Source of the DNA: Pseudomonadota bacterium
GTDB lineage: Bacteria; Pseudomonadota; Alphaproteobacteria; Sphingomonadales; Sphingomonadaceae
Assembly: GCA_023422695.1 (NCBI GenBank)
Contig: JAFAGN010000038.1
Location: forward strand, 1 to 5,296
Length of the DNA: 5,296 bases
Reading direction: 5' to 3'
A program made the position numbers and the translations under genes. Shown piece after piece: positions 1-5,296 of this stretch. Within the stretch, counting starts at the first letter, position 1. Each line of letters starts with the position of its first letter. Under the pieces are notes generated by a model that made no database searches, had not been told where the DNA came from, and saw only the letters and a list, made by a program, of their open reading frames with translations.

Positions 1-28
1 GGATTGCTTCGCTACGCTCGCAATGACG
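1..28. repeat. Short intergenic palindromic (REP-like) repeat, probably cut by the window edge
   Basis: The sequence contains an interrupted inverted repeat: ATTGC at 3-7 pairs with GCAAT at 20-24, and an inner GC at 11-12 pairs with GC at 16-17 around a TAC loop. Read on the minus strand it begins CGTCATTGCGAG and ends GAAGCAATCC, which from memory matches a dispersed intergenic element common in alphaproteobacterial genomes. It starts 18 nt beyond the stop codon of the binding-protein gene, so it lies in the 3' flank of the transcript, where it could act as an mRNA-stabilising or attenuating hairpin. No T-run follows within the window, so I do not call it an intrinsic terminator. A single copy is visible here; its repeat status is recalled, not shown. 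Confidence 0.6.
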
Positions 29-45
29 ATGCCAAAGACACCCGA

Positions 46-1152
46 TTAAGCCGCCCGAACCCGCGTGAACGCTTCTTCGTACAGCGGCTGCAAGGTCGGG
101 TTGAACTTGGCATATTCGCACTTCGCCAATACGTCGGCGGGCGGATAGATGACGGGGTTGTTCTTGTAACTGTCGGGCATCAGCGCCTTTGCCGCCGCAT
201 TGGGGGTCGGATAGAGGATCGTTTCGGTGATCTTCTTGTCGACTTCGCCATCGAGCAGATAGTTGATGAAGGCGTGGGCGTTCTTGGGATGCGGCGCGCC
301 CTTCGGAATGCACAGATTATCCGAATTGAGCTGGCTGCCCTCCTTGGGAATGATGAAGTCGATATCGTCATCCTCGGTCATCGCCTGCGCGATGTCGCCA
401 TTATATTCGAGCACCAGATCGACATCGCCCTTGAGCAGCAGATCCTGGCCGTCATCGACGTGGAAATTCTTCACATTGGGCTTTTGCTTGATCATCATCG
501 CCTCGATCGTGGCGATATCGGCGGGGGTCAGCGCGTTGACCGATTTGCCCAGATATTTGCCATAGAGGCGGAACATGTCGCCAGCCTCCGACAACAGCGC
601 GATGCGACCGGCATATTCGGGGCTGTCGAACAGAACTTTCCAGCTGTCGGGCTTCGCCTTCACCTTCGACTTGCGATAGCCGATGCCGAGCGCGAGCCAA
701 GTGTAAGGCATCGAAAATTTGCGGCCCTGATCATAGGCGACGTCGATAAAGGTCGGGTCGATATTTTTCATGTTCGGGATTTGGGCATGGTCGAGCGCCT
801 GCAACATGTCCGCCTGCGCCATGCGTTCGACAAAGTCGTTCGAGGGCACGATGACGTCATAGCCGGGGTTCCCGGCCTTGAACTTCGCGAACAGCACGTC
901 GTTGCTGTCGAACAGGTCCATCTTGACCTCGACGCCCGAGGCTTCCTTGAAATCGTCGAGCGTCGTCTCGCCGATGTAGGTGTCCCAGTTATAAAAGTTG
1001 AGCTTGGCTTCCTCGCCATTCGCGAGCTTCTTGCCTTCGCCCTTGCTGCACGCGGCGAGGCCGCCGAAGCTGATCCCGATTGCGGCAACGCCCATCGCCT
1101 GCAGCAGCGAGCGGCGCCCGCGGGTCTGTTTGATCAGTTCGTTGAAATCCAT
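46..1152 (-). CDS. Periplasmic polyamine-binding lipoprotein (PotD/PotF-type ABC transporter substrate-binding protein)
   Basis: This 368-residue protein is predicted to bind spermidine, putrescine or a related amine outside the inner membrane and deliver it to an ABC importer. The N-terminus has a twin-arginine segment (RGRRSLLQ, 11-18), a hydrophobic stretch (about 19-34) and a lipobox LAAC with lipidation Cys35, so a Tat-exported lipoprotein is inferred. The mature part has the PotD/PotF layout: NFYNWDTYIGE near 52-62, a PSNDF motif with Ser104, the acidic pair Glu189/Asp192, YNGD at 250-253, and SDNLCIP at 277-283 followed by the usual A-F-I-N-Y-L-L segment. Length is typical of the family. 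I chose the ATG at 1152 because AGGGAGG lies 6 nt upstream; an in-frame TTG at 1179 would add nine residues but is less well supported. The gene is last in the cluster, 91 nt after the synthetase. No permease or ATPase gene is present. The family call is strong; the exact ligand is uncertain because pocket residues differ from E. coli PotD/PotF. Confidence 0.93.
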   Translation of the reverse strand: MDFNELIKQTRGRRSLLQAMGVAAIGISFGGLAACSKGEGKKLANGEEAKLNFYNWDTYIGETTLDDFKEASGVEVKMDLFDSNDVLFAKFKAGNPGYDVIVPSNDFVERMAQADMLQALDHAQIPNMKNIDPTFIDVAYDQGRKFSMPYTWLALGIGYRKSKVKAKPDSWKVLFDSPEYAGRIALLSEAGDMFRLYGKYLGKSVNALTPADIATIEAMMIKQKPNVKNFHVDDGQDLLLKGDVDLVLEYNGDIAQAMTEDDDIDFIIPKEGSQLNSDNLCIPKGAPHPKNAHAFINYLLDGEVDKKITETILYPTPNAAAKALMPDSYKNNPVIYPPADVLAKCEYAKFNPTLQPLYEEAFTRVRAA

Positions 1153-1243
1153 CGCGAGCCTCCCTGTCTGTGACGTCAAGCTGACTCAATCGAGCGCGCT
1201 TGGGAAGTGGTTTTTTGCGCTGCACCAAGATTTCGTGAAACTT
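1153..1243 (-). other. 91-nt intergenic spacer between synthetase and binding-protein genes
   Basis: This is the only sizeable gap in the cluster. It holds the ribosome binding site described separately, a perfect 8-bp palindrome TGACGTCA (1171-1178) and another, AGCGCGCT (1193-1200). A TGAAA/TTTCA inverted repeat (1236-1246) spans the synthetase stop codon. I looked for -35/-10 pairs on the minus strand and found none convincing: the CTTGAC-like hexamer near 1174-1180 lies too close to the start codon to leave room for a -10 box. The tract of six T on the plus strand (1211-1216) is an A-run on the coding strand, so it cannot end the transcript. The spacer could give the binding protein separate expression, for example through mRNA processing, but this is unproven. 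Confidence 0.4.
1159..1165 (-). promoter_or_regulatory. Ribosome binding site of the binding-protein gene
   Basis: The minus strand reads AGGGAGG, 6 nt before the ATG at 1152. This strong Shine-Dalgarno match decides the start codon in favour of 1152 over the in-frame TTG at 1179. Confidence 0.8.
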
Positions 1244-2635
1244 TCATGCGTTGCGCAGGTACCAATCATAATCGAGCGTCGGGACAACGCTAAAATAATT
1301 ATTCTGTTCGACGCGTTTGACGATGCTGAACATGTCGACGAAACGGTCGCCAAAATAGTCGCGCATCAGCTTTGAGGCGTGGAAGCGATCGACCGCGGAA
1401 AACCAATTCGAAGGCGGCTTGTCGTCGCCGCTGTTGTCGCGGTCGTAGCCGTTGCCGACAACCGCGGCGCCGGGATCGGCATTCGTGGTCATGCCGTGGT
1501 GCATGCCCGCCAACACGGCGGCAACCGCGAGATAGGGATTGGCATCGGCGCCGCAGGCGCGGTGTTCTACATGGCGGCTGGGCGGCGGTCCGGCGGGGAT
1601 ACGGAACGAAACGGTGCGGTTGTTGACGCCCCAGGTCGGCGCGACGGGGGCGTAGCTGTTCGCCTTGAACCGGCGATAGCTGTTGGCGTGCGGCGCAAAG
1701 AGCGCAAAGGCGTCGCCGACCGTCGTGATCATTCCGCCGATCGCGTGGCGCAGCGCGGGGGTGCCTTCGGGATCGTCGCTGGCAAAGATGTTGGTACCGC
1801 GGTCGTCGTTCATCGAGACGTGGATGTGCATGCCGCTGCCGGCCTGGTCGGCGAAGGGCTTGGCCATGAAGGTCGCCTCGAGCCCGTGCTGCTGCGCCAC
1901 TGCCTTGACCAGCCGTTTGTACATGATCGCATCGTCGCAGGCGCGCAGCGTGTCGGGCTTGTAGCACAGGGTCAGCTCGAATTGGCCCGGCGCGAATTCC
2001 GAGATCGCGCTTTCAAGCGGCAGACCTTGCACTTCGGTCGCGGCGTAGAGCGCGTCGAAGAAGGGACGGAAATCGTCCAGCTCGCGCAGCCCATAGACCT
2101 CGACATTGCGGGGGGTGTCGCGGTTGTAGCCCGGACGCGCGGGGCGCACGGTGCCATCGCGGGCACGGCGCGGGTCGACGAGGTAGAATTCCAGCTCGAC
2201 GGCGAGCGCAGGCGTCAGGCCGTCGGCGGCAAAGCGGTCGACCACGCGGCCCAGCACATGGCGTGGGTCGAGGTCGTGCGGGGTGCCATCAAGCTCGTAG
2301 AAATCGACGAGGAACTGCGCGGCGTTGTCTCCGCCCCACGGGGTGCGAACCAGCGTGCCGGGGATCGGTTTCATCGATCGGTCGGCATCGCCATCTTCCC
2401 ACACCAAGCCGGTTTCGACGGTGTCCTGACCGGTGATATCGACGACGGTGATTGACCCGGGGAACATGCGACCGGTTTCATACACCGCCAGCACTTCATG
2501 CTGGCGCAGCCGCTTGCCGCGCGGCACCCCGCCCATATCGGTGTAGATCATCTCGATCGAATCGACGTCGGGGTTGGCCTTGAAAAAAGCCTCGGCCTCC
2601 GATCGCGGCGCGATCACGCCCGATGATTTCGACAT
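1244..2635 (-). CDS. puuA: Gamma-glutamylpolyamine synthetase (PuuA-type, glutamine synthetase family)
   Basis: This 463-residue cytoplasmic enzyme is predicted to ligate glutamate to putrescine or another amine using ATP, giving a gamma-glutamylamine; this is the first step of the glutamylated putrescine pathway. The N-terminal beta-grasp part (about 20-115) includes YTDMGGVPRGKRL. The catalytic part shows the family ligands: E-L-E at 147-149, SEFAPGQFE with Glu213 and Glu220, GSGMHIH with His270, NRTVSFRIP with Arg340, and the Glu357-His-Arg359 motif followed by ANPYLA. All metal- and ATP-site positions I can recognise are kept, and the length is close to E. coli PuuA (472). The start at 2635 is supported by AAGGAG 10 nt upstream, and the gene begins 7 nt after the aminotransferase stop. 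Adjacency to a PuuB-type oxidase and a polyamine-binding protein favours a polyamine substrate over ammonia. Related enzymes act on other amines, such as isopropylamine (IpuC) or ethanolamine (GlnA4), so amine preference is inferred from context. Confidence 0.9.
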   Translation of the reverse strand: MSKSSGVIAPRSEAEAFFKANPDVDSIEMIYTDMGGVPRGKRLRQHEVLAVYETGRMFPGSITVVDITGQDTVETGLVWEDGDADRSMKPIPGTLVRTPWGGDNAAQFLVDFYELDGTPHDLDPRHVLGRVVDRFAADGLTPALAVELEFYLVDPRRARDGTVRPARPGYNRDTPRNVEVYGLRELDDFRPFFDALYAATEVQGLPLESAISEFAPGQFELTLCYKPDTLRACDDAIMYKRLVKAVAQQHGLEATFMAKPFADQAGSGMHIHVSMNDDRGTNIFASDDPEGTPALRHAIGGMITTVGDAFALFAPHANSYRRFKANSYAPVAPTWGVNNRTVSFRIPAGPPPSRHVEHRACGADANPYLAVAAVLAGMHHGMTTNADPGAAVVGNGYDRDNSGDDKPPSNWFSAVDRFHASKLMRDYFGDRFVDMFSIVKRVEQNNYFSVVPTLDYDWYLRNA

Positions 2636-2642
2636 CGCCCCT

Positions 2643-3986
2643 CTACTCCTTCAACGCGCGCGCGCAGTCGGTAAAACCACTCACCAGCCGGTCGATCTGC
2701 TCGTCCGACGTGACCGGGCTCACCAACATCATATTGTGGAACGGCGCCAGCAAAATCCCGCGATTGGCGAGGAACAGGTGAATCGCGGCTTCAAGTTCGG
2801 GATGCATTGCCGCCTTCGCCTCGCCGCCATTGCGTGGAGGGGTCGGGCAGGTGAGGAATTCGACCCGCGCGCCGACCTGGGTGACGTGCCAGTCGAGCCC
2901 GGCGTCGGCGATTTCCTGCTCCAGCCCGGCGACGAGCCGCGCGGCGCCGTGCAGCATATGATCATAAGCGGCGTGGGTGACGACATCGGACAGCATCGCG
3001 TCCATCGCGGTGATCGCGAGTGCGTTGGCGGACAGGGTGGTGCCGATGCCGCTGTGACCGGGGGGACGCGACTGGTTGAGCGCGGCCATACGCTCGGCCA
3101 CGTCGGCGCTGAAACCATAGACCGCGCACGGCACGCCGCCACCGATCGATTTGCCGATGACGATCAGGTCGGGTGCCGGGCCATGTGTTCGCGCGTGGCC
3201 GCCGTAGCCTGAGGAAATGGTGTGGGTCTCGTCGAACACCAGCAGCGTGCCGGTCTCGGTGCAGAGCTTGCGCAGCGTTTCCAGAAAACCGGGCGCGTCG
3301 CGGACCATGCCGACGTTGGTCATCACTGGCTCGGCAAGGACGCAGGCAATGTCGCCAGCGCGGAGCGCGGCAGCGAGGGCCGCTTCGTCGTTGAACTCGA
3401 TCACAGCGGATGTTTCGCGCAGGTCGTGGACCTGCCCGACCAGGCTGGGCCGCATGACCGGCTGGGCGCCCCTCAGATCGACGAAAGCGTCGTCGACCGC
3501 GCCATGATAGGCGCCATTGAAGGTCAGCACCTTGCGCCGCCCGCTAATCCCGCGGCACCAGCGGACCACCGCGCGATTGGCCTCGCTGGCGGTGGTGGTA
3601 ACCTGCCATTGTGGCAAGGCGAACATCGCCGCGAGCTTTGCCGAAAGCGCCGCGCCGCGTTCGGTCGGGAGCATGTAGCTCAGTCCCTCGCTGGCCTGCT
3701 TCGCCAAGGCGCTGGCAAGGGCAGGGGGCGAGTGTCCGAACAGGCTGGCGGTGTCGCCGAGGCAGAAATCGTCATAGGTCTGGCCGTCGAGGCTCGTCAG
3801 TGTTGCGTCCTTTGCCGATGCCGCGACGATGGGCGCCGGGCTGGGCCAGTCGCGCATCCAGTGGAACGGCACCGACTGGAACCAGCCGCTTGCCGCGGCC
3901 TGATGCGCCAAGGCGCGCGGGTTGGCGGCGCGGAAGCGTTCGGCTTCGCGTTCGGCAACGCGCGCAATGGCGGCGTCGGCGATCAT
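2643..3986 (-). CDS. Class III PLP-dependent aminotransferase, glutamate-1-semialdehyde aminomutase-like
   Basis: This 447-residue cytoplasmic enzyme has the fold-type I, class III aminotransferase pattern. TTTASEANRAV (130-140) and AYHG (159-162) form the cofactor phosphate and ring region. FDETHT (251-256) provides Asp252 for the PLP ring nitrogen, and PDLIVIGKSIGGGVP (272-286) provides Schiff-base Lys279. GIGTTLSANALA (313-324) and the C-terminal P-F-H-N-M-M-L-V-S segment resemble HemL-type enzymes more than PuuE or GABA aminotransferase. The usual HemL motif FDEVMTGFR is replaced here by FDETHTISSG, so a housekeeping role in haem synthesis is unlikely. I chose the ATG at 3986, whose ATGA overlaps the oxidase stop and which has AAAGGA 9 nt upstream. 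An ATG at 4049 would run 67 nt into the oxidase gene and has no ribosome binding site. Position between oxidase and synthetase implies a role in polyamine or aminoaldehyde breakdown, perhaps GABA or a glutamylated intermediate. The substrate is unknown. Confidence 0.88.
   Translation of the reverse strand: MIADAAIARVAEREAERFRAANPRALAHQAAASGWFQSVPFHWMRDWPSPAPIVAASAKDATLTSLDGQTYDDFCLGDTASLFGHSPPALASALAKQASEGLSYMLPTERGAALSAKLAAMFALPQWQVTTTASEANRAVVRWCRGISGRRKVLTFNGAYHGAVDDAFVDLRGAQPVMRPSLVGQVHDLRETSAVIEFNDEAALAAALRAGDIACVLAEPVMTNVGMVRDAPGFLETLRKLCTETGTLLVFDETHTISSGYGGHARTHGPAPDLIVIGKSIGGGVPCAVYGFSADVAERMAALNQSRPPGHSGIGTTLSANALAITAMDAMLSDVVTHAAYDHMLHGAARLVAGLEQEIADAGLDWHVTQVGARVEFLTCPTPPRNGGEAKAAMHPELEAAIHLFLANRGILLAPFHNMMLVSPVTSDEQIDRLVSGFTDCARALKE
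2646..2651 (-). promoter_or_regulatory. Ribosome binding site of the synthetase gene
   Basis: The minus strand reads AAGGAG, 10 nt before the ATG at 2635. It lies inside the last sense codons of the aminotransferase gene (Lys-Glu), so termination of one gene places ribosomes at the start of the next. A second purine block, AGAGGGG, sits only 2 nt from the ATG, too close to be the main site. Confidence 0.65.
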
Positions 3987-5251
3987 CCGAGCTTGTCCTT
4001 TATCGCGTAGTAGAGCAGTCCCAGCGTCGCCAGCGGTCGGCGCAGCCATTTGCCGCCGGGAAAGGGACGCAAGGGCAGGTTAGCGAGCACATCGAAGCGT
4101 TCGGCGGTCCCAGCCATCGCCTCTGCGATCAACTCGCCCGCTAAGGTCGTCACCAGCACGCCGTGCCCCGAAAAGCCATGCGCGAAAAAGACATTCCCGC
4201 GTCGCCCGATGTGCGGCAGCCGGTTCATCGTCACCGCAACCGCGCCGCCCCAGCCATAGTCGATTTTCGTATCGGCGATCTGCGGGAACACCTCGGCCAT
4301 GAACGGCCGGACGAAGGCCGCGATGTCGCGTGGCGGGGTCTGCGAATAGCGTTCGCCGCCGCCGAAGATCAGGCGCTTGTCGGCAGAGAGGCGGAAATAA
4401 TTGAGCACGAAACGGCTGTCGGCGACCGCAGCGTCGCTAGGCAATAGCCCATCGGCGTTCGCAAGCGGTGCGGTTGCAATATTATAGTTCATGATCGGCA
4501 CCGTGTAACGGCCAAGATCCGGTTCGATGGTGCCGATCCAGCTGTCCGTGGCGTCGATGACATAGCGCGCGCCGATATGCGCCCGGTCGGTGATCAGACC
4601 CGGTCCATCGGGATTGGTGGTGATGCCATGGACACGCTGACCTTCCAAAATGCGGACGCCAGCGGCTTCGGCAGCTTGCGCAAGGCCGATCGCATAATTC
4701 AGGGGGTGGAAGTGGCCACCCTGTGGATCATGAATGCCGCCGTGGTAGAGTGGGCTTGCGATATGCGCGCCCATCTCGGTCTTGGTGACCACGTCGGTAG
4801 CATAGCCAAAACGCGTGTCGAGGAATGCGGCTTCGCGCTGCATCGCATCAAAATCTTTCGGCGTCCACGCGGCCTCCAGATGGCCGGTTTTCAGGTCGCA
4901 GTCGATACCATGCTTTTCGATCCGCGCCTTTACGCGATCGTCGCGCCAGCACAGATCGAACAGCGCGTCGGCGCGGTCGCGCCCGAATTCATCTTCGAGT
5001 TCGGAAGCCGACCAGCGGAGGCCGGGAATGAGCTGGCCGCCGTTGCGCCCGGATGCGCCGAAACCGATATGCTCCCGCTCGGCCAGTACAACCGAAAAGC
5101 CGCGCTCGGCGCAGGCCAGCGCGGCAGACAGGCCGGTAAACCCGCCGCCGATGATGGCGACATCGAACGACAGGTTTTCGCCCATTTCATAGGACGAACG
5201 CCAAGGATGCGCGGTCGCGGCATAATAGCTGTTGTTCAGCGGATCGGTCAT
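3983..5251 (-). CDS. puuB: Gamma-glutamylputrescine oxidase (PuuB-type, FAD-dependent, DAO family)
   Basis: This 422-residue flavoprotein is predicted to oxidise the terminal amine of gamma-glutamylputrescine to gamma-glutamyl-aminobutyraldehyde, releasing ammonia and hydrogen peroxide. After a short N-terminal arm with the PuuB-like SYYAA motif (8-12), a Rossmann FAD motif GGGFTG (35-40) is followed by Glu58 at the end of the second strand, expected to bind the FAD ribose. GFGASGRNGGQ (63-73) is the family signature next to the flavin. GGHFHPLN is a mid-protein motif also found in E. coli PuuB. The C-terminal cap has GFSGHGV (359-365), then RFDVLANLP and PFPGG and a YYAIKDKLG tail that closely parallel the E. 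coli PuuB end as I remember it. Length nearly equals E. coli PuuB (426). No signal peptide or membrane segment is evident. It is first in the visible cluster; the start at 5251 has a modest purine-rich ribosome binding site. I am confident of the PuuB family; the exact polyamine substrate is inferred. Confidence 0.92.
   Translation of the reverse strand: MTDPLNNSYYAATAHPWRSSYEMGENLSFDVAIIGGGFTGLSAALACAERGFSVVLAEREHIGFGASGRNGGQLIPGLRWSASELEDEFGRDRADALFDLCWRDDRVKARIEKHGIDCDLKTGHLEAAWTPKDFDAMQREAAFLDTRFGYATDVVTKTEMGAHIASPLYHGGIHDPQGGHFHPLNYAIGLAQAAEAAGVRILEGQRVHGITTNPDGPGLITDRAHIGARYVIDATDSWIGTIEPDLGRYTVPIMNYNIATAPLANADGLLPSDAAVADSRFVLNYFRLSADKRLIFGGGERYSQTPPRDIAAFVRPFMAEVFPQIADTKIDYGWGGAVAVTMNRLPHIGRRGNVFFAHGFSGHGVLVTTLAGELIAEAMAGTAERFDVLANLPLRPFPGGKWLRRPLATLGLLYYAIKDKLG
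3996..4001 (-). promoter_or_regulatory. Ribosome binding site of the aminotransferase gene
   Basis: The minus strand reads AAAGGA, 9 nt before the ATG at 3986, within the codons for the final residues of the oxidase (Lys-Asp-Lys-Leu-Gly). Together with the ATGA stop-start overlap this fixes the aminotransferase start and suggests translational coupling. Confidence 0.8.
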
Positions 5252-5258
5252 TCTGACA

Positions 5259-5267
5259 CCACCCTCT
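5259..5267 (-). promoter_or_regulatory. Probable ribosome binding site of the oxidase gene
   Basis: The minus strand reads AGAGGGTGG, ending 7 nt before the ATG at 5251. The match to the anti-Shine-Dalgarno sequence is only moderate. The 45 nt upstream of this gene inside the window show no clear promoter, and much of that space is occupied by a repeat-like sequence, so the operon promoter probably lies beyond the window end. Confidence 0.5.
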
Positions 5268-5270
5268 ATG

Positions 5271-5296
5271 CCCGTTCGTGTCGAGCGAAGTCGAGA
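5271..5296. repeat. Short intergenic palindromic repeat resembling a sphingomonad dispersed element, cut by the window edge
   Basis: The plus strand reads CCCGTTCGTG followed by TCGAGCGAAGTCGAGA. Two TCGA tetramers flank a 6-nt GCGAAG loop, giving a small hairpin that can extend by two more pairs across a mismatch if the sequence continues with C beyond the window. From memory, the minus-strand form (TCTCGACTTCGCTCGACACG) recurs between genes in Sphingopyxis and related genomes. It sits only about 20 nt upstream of the oxidase start, so it would lie in the 5' leader or overlap the promoter region. Only one partial copy is visible here. Confidence 0.55.

Noticed and set aside
4..1173. Long plus-strand open frame of 389 codons opposite the binding-protein gene
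   Set aside because: Its translation has no recognisable domain and is rich in Arg, Val and Asp in the way typical of antisense reading of a GC-rich gene. The minus-strand protein has clear PotD/PotF motifs and a strong ribosome binding site.
1153..1179. TTG start at 1179 for the binding protein
   Set aside because: It would place polar residues ahead of the signal peptide and use a rare start codon. The ATG at 1152 has AGGGAGG 6 nt upstream.
1211..1216. Run of six T considered as the tail of an intrinsic terminator
   Set aside because: It is an A-run on the coding minus strand, and on the plus strand no stable GC hairpin directly precedes it and no plus-strand gene reads into it.
1442..1450. 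Tyr397 of the synthetase, at about the position of the adenylylated Tyr of E. coli GlnA
   Set aside because: The surrounding sequence (GNGYDRDN) is unlike the GlnA loop (NLYDLP), and PuuA-type enzymes are not known to be adenylylated, so numerical coincidence is not evidence of that control.
1379..2455. Plus-strand open frame of 358 codons opposite the synthetase gene
   Set aside because: It is low in complexity, rich in Arg, Gly and Val, and matches no family I know. The minus strand carries all glutamine synthetase family ligands, so this is a mirror of codon bias.
2574..3212. Plus-strand open frame of 212 codons spanning the synthetase-aminotransferase junction
   Set aside because: It crosses two well-supported genes in antisense and shows no domain, so it is treated as a chance frame.
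3222..4010. Plus-strand open frame of 262 codons opposite the aminotransferase gene
   Set aside because: No motif or credible ribosome binding site; the opposite strand encodes an intact PLP enzyme.
3987..4049. Upstream in-frame ATG at 4049 adding 21 residues to the aminotransferase
   Set aside because: It would overlap the oxidase gene by 67 nt and lacks a Shine-Dalgarno sequence, whereas the ATG at 3986 has AAAGGA at good spacing and forms an ATGA overlap.

Overview
The window holds four complete protein genes, all on the minus strand and reading from high to low coordinates. They form a compact polyamine-utilisation cluster. In transcription order they are a PuuB-type gamma-glutamylputrescine oxidase (5251 to 3983), a PLP-dependent class III aminotransferase resembling glutamate-1-semialdehyde aminomutase (3986 to 2643), a PuuA-type gamma-glutamylpolyamine synthetase of the glutamine synthetase fold (2635 to 1244), and a PotD/PotF-type polyamine-binding lipoprotein (1152 to 46). 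The first two overlap by the four bases ATGA, the next gap is 7 nt and the last is 91 nt, so one operon is likely. The 91-nt gap is long enough for extra regulation of the binding protein, but I see no convincing promoter in it.

Functionally, the lipoprotein should capture a polyamine outside the inner membrane. The synthetase would join it to glutamate at the cost of ATP, and the flavoprotein would oxidise the glutamylated amine to an aldehyde. The aminotransferase probably handles an amino or aldehyde intermediate further down the route to GABA and succinate, but its substrate cannot be read from sequence. No PuuC aldehyde dehydrogenase, PuuD hydrolase, ABC permease, ABC ATPase or regulator is encoded here. 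They must lie outside the window or elsewhere in the genome.

The DNA is GC-rich, with strong G/C preference at third codon positions and long spurious open frames opposite the genes. The two ends carry short palindrome-like sequences (1-28 and 5271-5296) that I recognise as resembling dispersed intergenic repeats of alphaproteobacteria, the second especially of sphingomonads such as Sphingopyxis. A sphingomonad-like alphaproteobacterium is my best guess. That rests on memory of these repeats and on protein style, not on a search.

There is no RNA gene, CRISPR array, insertion sequence, phage gene or unexplained stretch longer than about 100 bases. I found no undescribed system. The points most worth a second look are the unusual aminotransferase inside a puu-type cluster, the altered binding-pocket residues of the lipoprotein, and the repeats bracketing the cluster.
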